A stretch of 64,000 bases of DNA, from positions 248,001 to 312,000 of the forward strand of contig JAGVRJ010000006.1 of the NCBI GenBank assembly GCA_019059635.1. Direction: 5' to 3'. Positions 32,508-44,276 of the stretch are shown piece after piece (the first letter of the stretch is position 1; each line of letters starts with the position of its first letter). A program made the position numbers and the translations under genes. Below the pieces are notes generated by a model. That model had not been told where the DNA came from and did no database searches. It was given only the letters and a program-made list of their open reading frames with translations. Origin of the DNA: Proales similis (taxonomy: Eukaryota > Rotifera > Eurotatoria > Ploima > Proalidae).

Positions 32508-34011
32508 ATGAGAGCGCAGCTGGCTGTATTCAACAGACGGCGTCCGCTGTTCCGTATGCCCAGCGACCTCTGGGCCTCGTTCTACTCGACTCGAACGCCG
32601 ACAATCAGAGAAGGTAAGCGCCAGAAGTCGAACGAGCCGCTCAATTTGCTGAGGACGATTGCTGCGCAGTTAGGGAGAAGATGATGAAAATCGTCGCCTA
32701 CGACGTGACCTGGGGCGATAATCCGATCGACAAAGAGGCCGTGATGCATTTGGCGCCCAGCAAAAGTCAGCAGCAGATGGAAAAGCGGCGCATGATGGAC
32801 AGCTACGCGGAAGCGCTCATTCCGCTCGCCTCCGAGCCGCTTCTGCGCAACCGATACGCCAACTTTCAGCGGACAGTGCGATTCGGCCGTCTGCTGGAGG
32901 ACCTGGACACCATGGCCGTGCACATTTCCTACTTGCACAATCAGACGCAGAACATCCAGATCGGCCAGCACAGCATATCGCCCATTGTGATCGTCACCGG
33001 CCTCGTGGACCGAATCGAAGTGAACAAGAACAAGTTCGCGCTGGACAAGAACATAAAAATGAGCGGCTTCACTTCATGGGTCGGTCGCTCGTCGTCTGAA
33101 GTGTCAATGAAACTCGAGCAAGAGTCGAGCGACGGCGTCTGGCAGCCTATGCTCGAGGCCAAGTTCCTTGTGTGCGCGCGGGACATTAAGAACGAAACGT
33201 CCTCGCTGATGAACCCACTCGAGCTGGTCAATGACGAGGAGAAGGCGATTTTTGCCGCTGGTGAAGGTAAACGCGGCCACTGGCGCCACTTTCGACTCGT
33301 TCGACTAAATTCGCTGGCCTGACAGAGCGCAAAAAGCTGCGACACACTGAAGCCAAGCGATCGCTGTTCAATGTGCCGCCCGATTCGTCCGAGAGCCTGC
33401 TCATCCACGAAATGTACAAGAACACGCTGGATCTGAAGTAAAACGAGGCGCTCTGCTCTTTCACAGGCAGTTCTAAAAGCTCTCGCTCAGGTCGGGCAGC
33501 TTGAGGACCAGAGTGAAGCCGGACAACTCGGTCTGGATGGGAGACACGGTGCTGAAGAACGTGTCCGTCTGCTTTCCGGAGGTAAATCAGGCAGCTCTGT
33601 CCCCCTTGTCTCACTCTCCTCTGACTAATTGTTCCTAAACAGCAACGCAATCTCTACAACAAAATATTCGGCGGCTATCTGATGCGCAAGGCGTTCGAGC
33701 TCGCCTGGTCGAACGCGTTCATTTACAGCAAAGCGACGCCCCGCATCTGCGTTGTCGACGACATTTCGTTCAAGCGGCCCGTGCACATCGGCTCGCTGCT
33801 CATGCTCTCCTCCCAGGTGGTCTACACCTACGAGAATTTCATTCAAGTCAAAGTGCACGCGCAGTCGCTCGACCCGCACACAAACGAACGGCACACGACA
33901 AACGATTTCTATTTCAAGCTCAGCGTGCCGCCCACCGTCAATCTGCCCCGCGTGATTCCCAAGACTTATGCCGAGTCGATGATGTACGTGGACGGTCAGC
34001 GGCACATTTAA
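32508..34011 (+). CDS. ACOT9: Acyl-CoA thioesterase 9 (double hotdog, mitochondrial)
   Basis: Hydrolyses acyl-CoA to free acid and CoA, in mitochondria for this family. Exon 1 (32508-32613) encodes a basic, Arg-rich N terminus (MRAQLAVFNRRRPLF) consistent with a mitochondrial targeting peptide. Exon 2 holds the first hotdog domain with FGRLLEDLDTMAVHISY. After two short introns, a small exon with VWMGDT and an intron near 33581, the last exon holds the second hotdog domain (IFGGYLMRKAFELAWSNAF, SFKRPVHIGSLLMLSS). The C terminus VIPKTYAESMMYVDGQR matches ACOT9-type proteins. Five exons in all. Paired thioesterase domains and the signature blocks make the family clear. Confidence 0.93.
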
Positions 34012-34245
34012 CTCACAGCGTGGAGCAACCGCCCCAGACCTTCCTTTTTCACCCCCTATCATCCTCATCCCATTTTTTCACTTGTAGTTGTTCAAATACA
34101 AATGCAATTGTGCAAGCTTGTGATTTGAATGAGTCCAATTCGAGCTTGGACTGACATCCAAGCGTCTGATGAAAGCGCCCTCTTGCTCTCCTTCACAAAT
34201 GGCCTTTTTTTGCCTCCGAAAAGGTGTAAAACTAGAGACACGAGA

Positions 34246-37200
34246 ATGAACTATGACGCCAATCGACTGCGTCAATTCAATCAAATCAAACTTGAGCAGG
34301 AGGCCAACACGGTCGAGGTTCTGAAGCGATGCATGCAGGAAAGCGACGAGCACACGACGCGAATGAGCCACTTGCTGGACAATTTCGACTCGCGACTCAA
34401 GGCCCTGCACGACCTCATCATGCCCGTGTACGAGTCGACCAACGTTCTTCAAATCAAACACTCAAGTGAGTTAAGTTGGCCTTCTCTGCTTGGCCAGCAT
34501 AACACTGACCGCTGATCGCCAGATATCCAGAAAGTGGTCGGCGAGCTCGAGAACATTGTCGACTACTACGACTCGGTCAACTCGCACACGCAGACGATCC
34601 GGGCCGGGTAAGTGCCAGTTTTGACGGCAGTCCGAGCCGAATTGTAATTCAATGGTCAGACTGGGCGCGGACATAAACGCCTACTTGGCCAACTTGAATC
34701 ATTTGCAGTCGGCAATCAAGTTCTTCACCGAATACAAAAATCAGAGTCAAAAGAGTCAAATTGTGAGCTTCTTGTTTAACTCGTGCTCGTTTGAGAGGAG
34801 CATTTATGCTTGATTCGATTTTTGAAGGAAGAGCTGTGGCATCAGGGAAAAGCAAATGTGGAGCGCGAGTTCGACCAGCTCATGACCAAGATCACCGAAG
34901 CCAATCGACGCAAGTTCTTTATCGACGAGGCCGACTCGGCGCCCACCATCAAATACAAGCGTAAGCAAACCTTTTCTCTTTTAGTTTTGGCGAACGCGTC
35001 TCGGTCACAGTTGCAAAAGCGCAAGACATGGTCCAGCTCCACAGTTTGATGTCTTGGCTGCGCGACGCAGAGCCTTCGGCTGAGAGCGCCCTCTACGACA
35101 AAATAGTGCAAACGCGCTCGTCGCACGTGCTCTCCGAACTGAACAAGATCCGTGCGGGCTATGGCGGCGGCGGCGGCGGAGTTGCTGACCAGAACGGCGC
35201 CACTCCGCAAGGCCTCGGTCCCAAGAGAATTTCGCTCACGCCCTACTCGGCGAACGTTCTGTCCGGTGGATCGCCCAACATTGACGAGCGAAAAAAGACG
35301 CTCAGCTCCCGTCTGACGTAATTGCCCTCATTCTTTCTCTCCCTCTCTCTCCCTTTTTGACGCTTCTGTTTAACGCATTGGTCGTTCAAAGTGAGAACTT
35401 GTTCAGTCTGTAAGTTGCCAATCTGTCCCTCTCCGACCTTTTGTCGCTCACGGGCCGTTCAAGAGACAAGACAAAGCGTCAACTTAGAATGAACGAGTCG
35501 GCCGGAAATTTGAATCGAACGCAAACGCAGGCGTTGGGCAACATTGAGTTTGAGAGCGACGAATGTGAAGCGTTGAGCAAGAGAGCGCGTCTTGCCCTTC
35601 AGACGCTCAAGATCGAAGAGAGTTTCATAAAGAAACTGTTCGAGAACGACCAGGCGATAGCCAACGAGCTTCTCGACTGCATTTACGAGCCTGTGCTCGG
35701 TCTGCTCAGCAGCGACGCCCAAGTAGGCCTACTCTGTCGGCCAATTCGCTCTCTTTAGCATTCTGACGCGAGCGAATCAAGAAACTGGTCGCCAACGTGG
35801 ATCGCGTTCAAAAGAAGATCACAAGCAAGTACGTGACACAGCTGTTCACCCTGCTCACCCAGATGGTCGAGATGAAGTCCGAGTACTTGAAACTGCTCGA
35901 GCCGTGTCCGAGAGGAGTCACCAACCGCCATCTGAACAACCGCCTCAAGCAGTACCTCGACATGTTCGCCAGCATCGAGCAAGCGGTACTCTGTCTACTC
36001 TTGGCCAATGGCCGGTTGTGTTCGGCTCGGCTCATTATTTGCGTTTTCAGTGCAGCAAGAGCCTCAGAAAGGCGCTCGAGGAGATCAAGCTGGACGTGAC
36101 GCCCGTCTCCTCAAACGGCAACATTCATCAGATAACGATCAACGTAAGTGCCATTTGGCTTGCGAGTTCGATTCTCAGCAGTGAGGCAGCATTTGCGATG
36201 CGTAGACAATCAACTTTATCGACAATCTGCTCCGATTCGACATAATCGCGGGCTTCATTGCCAACGTAGTCGGTGAGTCGAGTCGAACTCTCTCAAGCAC
36301 AATCAAGCTAAGAGTCGCAACCAATAGCGGGCGAGAACCCGAATCAAATGCATCCGTCCGAAGTGGAGATTAGTCTTCGACGCGAGTCGTTCAGAGGTTT
36401 GTCTCTCTTCTCCAGAGCAGCTCGCTGTGATTGCCCATACGATTGTTCCATAGACGCCGGCCGCTTCAAGGAAATCGCCTATTTCGTGCACTCCGAAAAG
36501 GAGAAGCTCAACTACCGATGCCTTCTGGCCGAGTACTTTTGTAAGTTGCTGCCAGTGCCGCTTGTCCACTTGCACGCTGAACATCTCTGAAAACAGTCAA
36601 AATATTCCGCTGGCTCAACTTGAACTTGAAGACCAAGGCGCAGAACTACTCGGACGAGAGTCTGCAATGGGTGTTCATGTTGAACAACGTCTACAAAATA
36701 TCGAAAATCTTCAACAAGGCCAAGTAAGTGCTGCACTGGCGGCTGAGAAGTGAAATGTGACTAAAGCGGCACTGAAGCGAACTGACCAGACTGAAGAGCG
36801 AAAACTCAGACTCGTGTCAGTCGATCGGCGAGCTGTTCTTGCGGACCGGCAAGCGAGATCTGAAAGGATTTTACGAGACAGAGATTCTCAACTACAAGCG
36901 AGAGTACTCGAAATGCTGGACGCCCCTGATCGAGCTGATCAGCGACTTGAACAAGGAAAATCCGTTCAACGAGCTAAAGGTAGAGCACAGTTTTCAATTT
37001 GTTTGTCGCGGCTTCTTTCTGAATCTGCCCCAACAACAGCTACGAGACAAAGAGCGACAGCTGCTGAAGGAGCGCTTCTCGGTAAATTGCATTTCGCACT
37101 CGCGCCAGCTCGTCTCAAGTCTCATCTAGTTTGACTCCAGAGCTTTAACAAAGAGTTCGAGGCCATCTGGGAAAGACAAAAGCATTTCTTCATTCCGGCC

Positions 37201-37380
37201 GAGCAGTCTGAGCTGGCACAGATCATGCGACAAGACAACGAGCTGTTTGTGGTCAGCCAGTACAAACGCTTCTACGACACGTACGCGCGTCTTCCGTTCG
37301 CCACCAACAAAGAGAAATATGTCAAATACACACCTGAGCAGCTCTCAATCAAATTCAAAGAGTTTTTCACCGGCAACTGA
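34246..37380 (+). CDS. EXOC7: Exocyst complex component 7 (Exo70)
   Basis: Subunit of the octameric exocyst that tethers secretory vesicles and binds PI(4,5)P2 at the plasma membrane. The ATG at 34246 follows a short leader. The protein starts with a helical N terminus (LDNFDSRLKALHDLIMPVYESTN) typical of Exo70. A Gly-rich loop then separates it from the stacked helical bundles that make up the rest. About 12 small exons alternate with introns of 45-70 bp. The C-terminal domain is well conserved: a KERFSSFNKEFE-like block across an intron, FYDTYARLPFATNKEKYVKY, and the end EQLSIKFKEFFTGN, matching the basic PIP2-binding tail region of Exo70. Middle exons were recognised by frame and helix pattern more than by strong motifs, so small boundary errors are likely there. 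Confidence 0.88.
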
Positions 37381-37608
37381 GCCCACTTTCAAAGCAATCT
37401 TTTTCGATCTTTCTCTTGGTGCTTGCTCCTCCTCAGTCGAAGAGTTTTCAAGATTCGAAGAGTTTTTCGAAGGCAATAAATATTTCTTCGATTTGAAGGC
37501 GTCGTGGCAATTTCATTTGAAAGCTCGCTTTATGGAATCTTAAAGAGTTTAGGGCTTTTTATTGATGCTGTCAAACTCTGATCACACTGGCAATGAGTTT
37601 CCAAAAGA

Positions 37609-39135
37609 CTAGCACGAATTGGAGCCTGAGCCGGCATCTCTGAACTGCACAAGCACAAGCACATAGGTGAGCACAGTTCCGGCAATCTGGGGTTCAATCA
37701 CAAATTAGAAGACTTGAGCCCTTTTTGAAGAGGCGAATCAACTCACCGAAATGAGAATCTCCCGACAGACAACGAAAAAGTCCAAGCAGGTGAGTCCGAT
37801 GCGTTCGCCGCGCAGGAAGTCGGCCATCATGGACACCTATTGGACAAAGGCATGAGACAAACTGGAAGCTAAGGCGTTGCAACGGGCCTCACTTTGAAGC
37901 AGATACTGTTTGTGTATTGTTTGAGTGGCAAGTTGAACACGTGCTCCAGTGGCGCGTGTGCCTTGGTTTAGTCAAGCGTTAGCTCAAAATACACCAAAGC
38001 CAATTAGAGCTCAAGATGCAAATACCAGAGTGCTTATTTCGGAGGCGATTAAGATCATCATCACAACTAAGAACGAACCGCAGAAAACCCAGAACGGAAG
38101 CATGACCTTGAGAATCGGATCAACGCAATTGTAGCTGGGCCCAGTCAGGACAAATATGATCATCAGGGCGATGGTCGAATAGACCGTGATGCAGATGGTG
38201 AGCATCAACGAATAGCAGCTGTCCATCAGTGGTACGCAGAAGGAGATCTTCAAGTGCCAGATTCGGTGCTTTTCAAACGTTGACTCGCTGATCAGAGTCT
38301 TCAATTTGGTTTTGCTGCAGTGCACCACAACCTCGTCAAAGTTGGACTCGACCGACTGATCGAGCTCGGGATCATCGTCACTGGTCAGGATCGAAGAGCG
38401 AGTCATCTCTTCGAACTTTTTGTTGAACTGCTTGTAGAAGAAGCAGACGATGAAACAGTCGGCAAACAGTTGTTTGACTGCCAGCATCCAGCCCACGCTT
38501 AGAATCGTGTTTATTATTGCAACCAGCAGCTTGTAGGGCACATTGTGCTTGGCCCAGTCGCTCTTGTGGAACGGAGCCAAGTGAGGAGAAAAGGCGCTGA
38601 AGAAGAGGTCGGGTCCGAAATAGGACAAATAGACCGCGAACGAGTTGAAGGCGCCGATCATTAGAGCCATGGCCATCAGAATGTTTATCCGCTTGTTCAG
38701 GCCTTTGATGTCTTTTTTCTGCTCTGAGGTCTCGTGCTCCAGCAATATCGAGAAGGTCGTGTAGAGTCGGGCAATTCGATTGGCCGACTCGTTGTTTATA
38801 AACACGATGGTTGTATTCAGGGCGCAGCTCAGGATCCACAAGTGGTTTATTATCTGGTAGACGGTGCTTGTCGAGAGGTCAAATGTCTCTCCGTACCAAA
38901 ACCCGTAGACCGAGAAGAAGCGCAAAAAGTTCAGCCAGAGCAGAACCACTATGGTCAACGGGTAGATCTTCAAGTAGACCGGGTCCGTCTTACGGTGGTA
39001 CATGCCGAATATGCGCATGAGCAGGCGATTCTGGCCGACCATCTGCTCGAACTTGTTCATTTTCCCGCTGATTTGTTTCTTTGTCTCTGCGCGCGGGTCG
39101 CCTGTCTGCTCTCTTGGCACAACTTTAATTTTCAT
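37609..39135 (-). CDS. Gustatory-receptor-type seven-transmembrane protein A
   Basis: Four exons, 38026-39135, 37893-37961, 37747-37836 and 37609-37686, give 448 residues. The start at 39135 is the first ATG of the frame. The large first exon has six hydrophobic helices separated by charged loops, including an acidic intracellular loop (TSDDDPELDQ). The three small exons give AHAPLEHVFNLPLKQY, FLRGERIGLTCLDFFVVCREILIS and the last helix IAGTVLTYVLVLVQF. This carries TYxxxxxQF, the signature of insect gustatory receptors and related proteins. Such proteins are ligand-gated cation channels with inverted topology compared with GPCRs. Introns near the C terminus at the same places are a known feature of the family. 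The ligand cannot be told. The paralog B lies directly upstream in the same orientation. Confidence 0.88.
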
Positions 39136-39709
39136 TTTGCCCAAAATTTTCCTCTCTACACCGTTTTGAAGAGAAACTTGAGCAATTTATACTCTTTGGC
39201 TTGGTTCTGGATTTTGCTAATTGCGGCGTCGTCGTCGATGCCTAGTCACTGTGACGCAGATCGATCGGCTAATTTAAATAACATTCGAGAATTAATAACT
39301 ATTTAGACTGGGCCCATTTTCAAGGAAAGAACCAATTTCAGGAATCAGTTTCAGTGAGCAGGTCTAGTCGGTGTTCCTGACGATCAAAATTCATTTCCGC
39401 AGCTTCTATTAATGTTTTCTACGCAACAAACGTCGATCAAACAGAGAGAGAGAGCATTGGATTATAGAAACCGTCAAAAAGTGACAGCTTCACTTTTCAT
39501 TGACGACGCCAGGCCTTGGTCTCAGTCACATTTCAGACTACTTTCCTGTGTGTCTGTGTAGTTTCTAAATCTAGCGCGTGCTAATTAACGTGTTCAATCG
39601 ATTAAAAAACACATTTTCAATGCTTGTGCCTCTGACTTGGCGGCTTTTCTTTTTATTAAAATCAAAAGCTTCTGATTTGCTAGCTGCAGACGAACACTGT
39701 TTTAATAAA
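39136..39709. other. Spacer between the two gustatory-type receptors
   Basis: About 570 bp with the promoter of receptor A and the 3' end of receptor B. No conserved frame or repeat is seen. Confidence 0.5.
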
Positions 39710-41256
39710 TCAGCACGCATTTGAACGAGGAGATTGATCGCGGAACTGAACCAAAACGATCACATACGTGAGCACAGTTCCGGCAATCTAATCTCCAATG
39801 AAATCAAAAGTGTTCAAGTTCGAGAGGCGCGAGTCAACTCACCGAAATGAGAATCTCGCGGCTAATAACGAAAAAGTCCAAGCAGGTGAGGCCGATGCGG
39901 TCGCCCTTCAGAAAGTCTACCATCATGGACACCTTTTTCAAGCGAGCCAAGTTAGAGCACTTGAGCTAGAGTTGCGATGATGGGACCTACTTTGAAGCAG
40001 AGGCTGGTTGTGTAGCGTCTGAGGGGCAAGTTGAACACGTGCTGCAATGGCGCGTGTGCCTTCATTTGTTGAATCTAAAGCGTTGCAGATTGGAGAAAAA
40101 TTCTGCATTTGCTTACCTGGCTGGTGATGCAAGCCGGAAAGAAGATGGCAGCGATCATTACTAAAAGGCCGGTACAAAGCCAAATGGGAAACATGACCTT
40201 GAGAATGGGATCTATGCACTTGTAGCTCGGGTCGGTGAGGATGTAGATGATCATTAGTACGATAAACGTGTAACAGCTAATCACAATCGCCAGCATCAAA
40301 GAGTAACAGTTGTCCAGCAGGGACACACAGAACGAGATTTTCAGATGCCAGGTTCGAAGCTTCTCGAACGTTTGCTCGCTGGCCAAGGTCTTCACTCGGG
40401 TCTGATTGCAGTGAAGCACGACGTCGTCGAACTCGGCTTCAATGTTCGTGCCCAGTTCGTCGTCGTCGTCTGTGGTGACCACACTCAGCCGAGTAAAGTT
40501 CTCAAATTCTTTGTTGAAGCATTTGTAAAAGAATTCGACAATCAGACAGTCGACGAGCATTTGCTTGATTGCCAACAGCCAATGGGTGCTAGTGAACAGC
40601 ATCACAATCAAAATGGGCACCTTGAATGCCAAACTTTGTCTGGCCCAGTCGGTTTTATGAAACGGCGTCAGGTAGAGGGAAAACGCGCTGTAGAAGCTCT
40701 CGAATCCGAGCAGGGAGAGAACTATGGCGAACGAGTTGGCCAGGCCGATGCAAAGAGCGATGCCCATCACTGCGTTTATCGTCCAATTGAGTCGTTTCAA
40801 ATCGCCGGCCGAACGCCTTCGATTGTCGGCGAACAGGTGCGACAGGAGTCGGTAGAGACGCGGTAGCCGACCACAGAACTCCTGATTTATGAAGATAATC
40901 GAAGAGCAGAGTGCACATGTCAACAGCCAAAGGTGGTGGATGATTTGATAGCCCAGTTCGGATGAGAATTGAAACTGTCCGCCGTAGAATATCTCGTAGA
41001 CGGACGAGAATCGCACAAAGTTGAACCAGAACACAAGCAGGATTGTGAATGGGTACGCTTTTAGATAGAGCGGGTCAGTTCTGTGATGGTAAATGCCAAA
41101 CAGACGCATCAGCAAACGATTCTGTCCGATCGCTTGTTCGAAATGCGTCACATGACAGGCGTTCGATTGAGATTGACCGAGTCCGTTTTCGACCTGTGAG
41201 ATGTTTACCTCGTTGCCCTTTGTTGCTGCCATCCGTTCATTAAAGTCGATTCTCAT
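39710..41256 (-). CDS. Gustatory-receptor-type seven-transmembrane protein B
   Basis: Same exon plan as receptor A: a large first exon (40117-41256), then small exons near 40010, 39900 and 39710-39787. The N terminus shares FEQxxGQNRLLMRxFGxYHxxTDPxYLK with A. The C-terminal exons are closest (AHAPLQHVFNLPL, DRIGLTCLDFFVISREILIS, IAGTVLTYVIVLVQFRD), again with TYxxxxxQF. An acidic loop TTDDDDELG matches the SDDDPEL loop of A. For exon 2 the acceptor could be either TTTAG or the AAG fifteen bases on; both keep frame. The pair is a tandem duplication that has diverged clearly in the first exon while the splice plan stayed fixed. Confidence 0.87.
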
Positions 41257-41412
41257 TATTCACTGGTTTGAAAAAAACCTTGGCACCAGAATAAAGTTCA
41301 GACGTCTGCTCTGCAAAATGCCGCGTCATTTATTTGGCCAAGTCTGCATTAGAACTGCAAACTGTCAATTATTTGCAAACGTGCTCAACTTGTGCATCAT
41401 CAACATGCCGGT

Positions 41413-42580
41413 CTATTGCCTGAACGGATAGAACGGATGTTCGTCAGCCCTTTCGTCCCGAAGCTCGTTTGTCAGGTTACCAAAACAAAGCCGGTGTAGA
41501 AATTACATAGCGAAAGCGTAGAATCGAAAGTTCTCGTCGAACTGGTCGAACACGGCCATGTCGTCGGCGGAGAGCTCAAAGTCAAAGAGGTTAAAGTTCT
41601 CCTCGATGCGGGCAGGCGTGACGCTCTTGGGGATGACGACGATGTCGCGCTGGATGAGCCAGCGCAGGATGACCTGGGCGGGCGTCTTGTTGTGCTTGGC
41701 GGCCAGCTCGTGCACTTTGGGGTGCTTGAGCGGCACCGGCTGGCCGTCCTTGGCCCAGGGGCGGTCCGGCGCGCCGAGCGGGGCGTAGGCCACCACCGCG
41801 ATGTCGTTCTTCAGGTTGAACTCCACCCACTCTTTGTTGGGCAGCAGCGGGTTCACCTCGAACTGGTTGCACACCGGCTTGATAGTGCACGCGTTCAAGA
41901 TGTCCTGCACCTGCGACGGGTTGAAGTTCGAAAGGCCGATGCTCTTCGCCTTGCCCTTGCCAACCAGCTCCTCGACGATCTTTGAAAGTGTTCAAACAGA
42001 GTCCTACTCTCCTGAGGGTCTCACCTTGTATGTGGAAATAAAGTGAATGTTGGCAGGAATGACTTTGCCTTTATCGTCGCAAGGATGCGTTTGATCTCCA
42101 CACTTGATTTGAAGTCTATTTGCTCAAATGTCTTGAATTTTCACGTTTGTTTGCTTAATTTCAAAGGCATCGGCCAATGAAGTAGAAAACAGTCGAGATA
42201 GTCAACTTCCAACTCTTTCAAGGTCTCGTCCAGGTTTCTTTCAACTTGGTCAGGGTCGAAGAATGTGAGCCAGAGCTTGCTGACTATGAACAAATCTTCT
42301 CTCTTCAAACTGCCATTCGACTCTGCAATGGCCTCTTTGAGGCCTCGGCCGACATGCTTCTGATTTTTGTAAATCCATGCGCAGTCGAACGATCGGTAGC
42401 CGATCTCGACAGCCTTTTTGACGGCTGCTATCACCTTCTAGCCGACTGCCTCCTTTCACACAGCCATGCAAATCCTGAGATTCAGATTGACGGTGCCCAA
42501 AGGCGAGTTACCTTATAAGTTCCCAGACCGACAAAAGGTATCGTCTGGTCATTTAACAACCGCTTGACAGGAGCCTTCAT
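41413..42580 (-). CDS. Aldo-keto reductase 1, possibly damaged in mid-gene
   Basis: NADPH-dependent reductase of the AKR superfamily. Exon 1 (42512-42580) gives FVGLGTYK, exon 2 (42145-42437) YRSFDCAWIY, IVSKLWL and LLHWPM, so the catalytic Asp, Tyr, Lys and His are present. Exon 3 is 42025-42115. The large exon (about 41516-41978) has IGLSNFNPSQVQDIL, NQFEVNPLLPNKEWVEF and IPKSVTPARIEENFNLFDFEL. The last exon ends DEHPFYPFRQ. Joining exons 2 and 3 needs an intron of only 29 nt (42116-42144). Without it a TGA follows. This may be a real micro-intron or a lesion. The large exon is almost identical in DNA to that of aldo-keto reductase 2, while the rest is clearly diverged. Confidence 0.75.
41517..41966 (-). 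repeat. Near-identical tract shared with 43253-43702 (copy 1)
   Basis: 450 bp, same length in both copies, with two differences that I count (an Asp/Glu change and one silent). It covers most of the large exon of aldo-keto reductase 1. Confidence 0.93.
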
Positions 42581-43146
42581 CTCAATGTCTCGTAGTCAGA
42601 ATTACAAAAATGTTTTTTATTTTTTGAAATCAAATTCGTCATCGTCTTTTCTCAACACAAGGCTTGGCCGGTCTGAAATTTGAGTACGAAAATAGCCGAC
42701 CCGGACACGAGAAAAAGAACAGAGAAGCGACCGCTTTTGAACTTGACAGTCAGAACTTAAGATTCGAAAACTTTTCTCACAGCTCGGCAATCAGAAAATC
42801 TGAATAAATTTAGAAAAAAAAAAAGAATTTTTAACACTCGAATTGAGCAACATAATTAGCGTCGCCTCTTTTCTAATCTTATCCTCGCCCTGTGACGTAG
42901 TCAGTTTTCAAAAGCATCTGCGAAATGGAAACCACCTTTGTATTGCGCTCAGAATGTTCGGCTCGTGTGCGTATGAAATGCTCTTCTCTTGGGCGATTCA
43001 AGCATTTTCCATGCAATTCTTCAAGATGTTAGACTGCGACAAAAACTCGCTTTTTCACCACTGGCATTTTATTTTTCTGATCTAAAAGTGAACTGGATCT
43101 TTAAACTCTTTGCTACTCGCGTTGTCTTGTCCTAGTCAGAATTTGT
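42581..43146. other. Spacer between aldo-keto reductases 1 and 2
   Basis: AT-rich at 42600-42840, including an A run near 42812-42823. No gene is supported on either strand. Confidence 0.5.
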
Positions 43147-44276
43147 CTAGTTCTTGAAGGGATAGAAAGGATGCTGATCGGCCCTGCAATCAAGTTCATC
43201 AGTTCGAGTCGAAGGGAGGAGTCTTGAAATTCAGTCACTTACACTTCAAACACGTAGAATCGAAAGTTCTCGTCGAACTGGTCGAACACGGCCATGTCGT
43301 CGGCGGAGAGCTCAAAGTCAAAGAGGTTAAAGTTCTCCTCGATGCGGGCAGGCGTGACGCTCTTGGGGATGACGACGATGTCGCGCTGGATGAGCCAGCG
43401 CAGGATGACCTGGGCGGGCGTCTTGTTGTGCTTGGCGGCCAGCTCGTGCACTTTGGGGTGCTTGAGCGGCACCGGCTGGCCGTCCTTGGCCCAGGGGCGG
43501 TCCGGCGCGCCGAGCGGGGCGTAGGCCACCACCGCGATCTCGTTCTTCAGGTTGAACTCCACCCACTCTTTGTTGGGCAGCAGCGGGTTCACCTCGAACT
43601 GGTTGCACACCGGCTTGATAGTGCACGCGTTCAGGATGTCCTGCACCTGCGACGGGTTGAAGTTCGAAAGGCCGATGCTCTTCGCCTTGCCCTTGCCAAC
43701 CATCTCTTCCATTCGCTTAATTTCATTTGGTTAGACCGAATTTGTTCGAGTCGGAACAAGCAATTTGAGTTACTTTGTAGATATCAACATAGTGAACATC
43801 TGAGCCCTTTAGTTTGCCGTTCTCGTCAAGAGGAAAGTGTCCCTCGGTGTCGACTAGACCCATCGGCCAATGCATGAGGTAGCAGTCGACGTAGTCGAGG
43901 CCAAGATCGCTCAACGTCTCGTCCAAGTTCTGCTCGACCTTTTCGTTTGTGTAGAAGGCGAGCCAGAGCTTGCTGACGATGAAAAAGTCCTCTCGCTTGA
44001 GGGCGCCGTTCGACTCGGCAATCGCCTCGCGAATGGCTGTGCCAATGTGCTTCTGGTTGAAGTAGATCCAGGCGCAGTCAAAGTGTCGATAGCCGGCTTT
44101 GATCGCAGCCTTCACTGCTGCAATTAGACTGCCCTCTTTCTCCTCCTTTTTTGTTTTTCAAGCAATCGTTAGCGTCTGATCGCCGCCTATCATCAACATG
44201 CGCTCACCTTGTAAGTTCCCAGGCCAACCATAGGCAGCTCAGCGCCGTTGTTCAGTTTCTTTGTTGCGACAGACAT
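43147..44276 (-). CDS. Aldo-keto reductase 2
   Basis: Complete AKR-fold NADPH oxidoreductase. Exon 1 from the ATG at 44276 gives MSVATKKLNNGAELPMVGLG. Exon 2 has AAIKAGYRHFDCAWIY, IVSKLWLAF and LMHWPMGLVD, with the catalytic tetrad Asp, Tyr, Lys, His all in place. The large exon (about 43253-43719) starts RMEEMVGKGKAKSIGLSNFN and has the cofactor-binding IPKSVTPARIEENF. The last exon ends DQHPFYPFKN. The intron plan matches aldo-keto reductase 1, except that the segment after the HWPM motif is unbroken and continues normally (ENGKLKGSDVHYVDIYK). Substrate cannot be told from sequence; the AKR1 or AKR2 families with the PFYPF tail act on aldehydes and sugars. Confidence 0.9.
43253..43702 (-). 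repeat. Near-identical tract shared with 41517-41966 (copy 2)
   Basis: Second copy of the 450-bp tract. Identity ends abruptly on both sides (after the Val-Gly-Lys-Gly codons on one side, at FRFY on the other). Confidence 0.93.

Noticed and set aside
42843-43085. 80-codon frame between aldo-keto reductases 1 and 2
   Set aside because: AT-rich, hydrophobic by composition, no start context or homology pattern that I can recognise.
43224-43877. Plus-strand frame of 217 codons (and its twin at 41692)
   Set aside because: Antisense of the near-identical aldo-keto reductase exon. It repeats only because the exon repeats.
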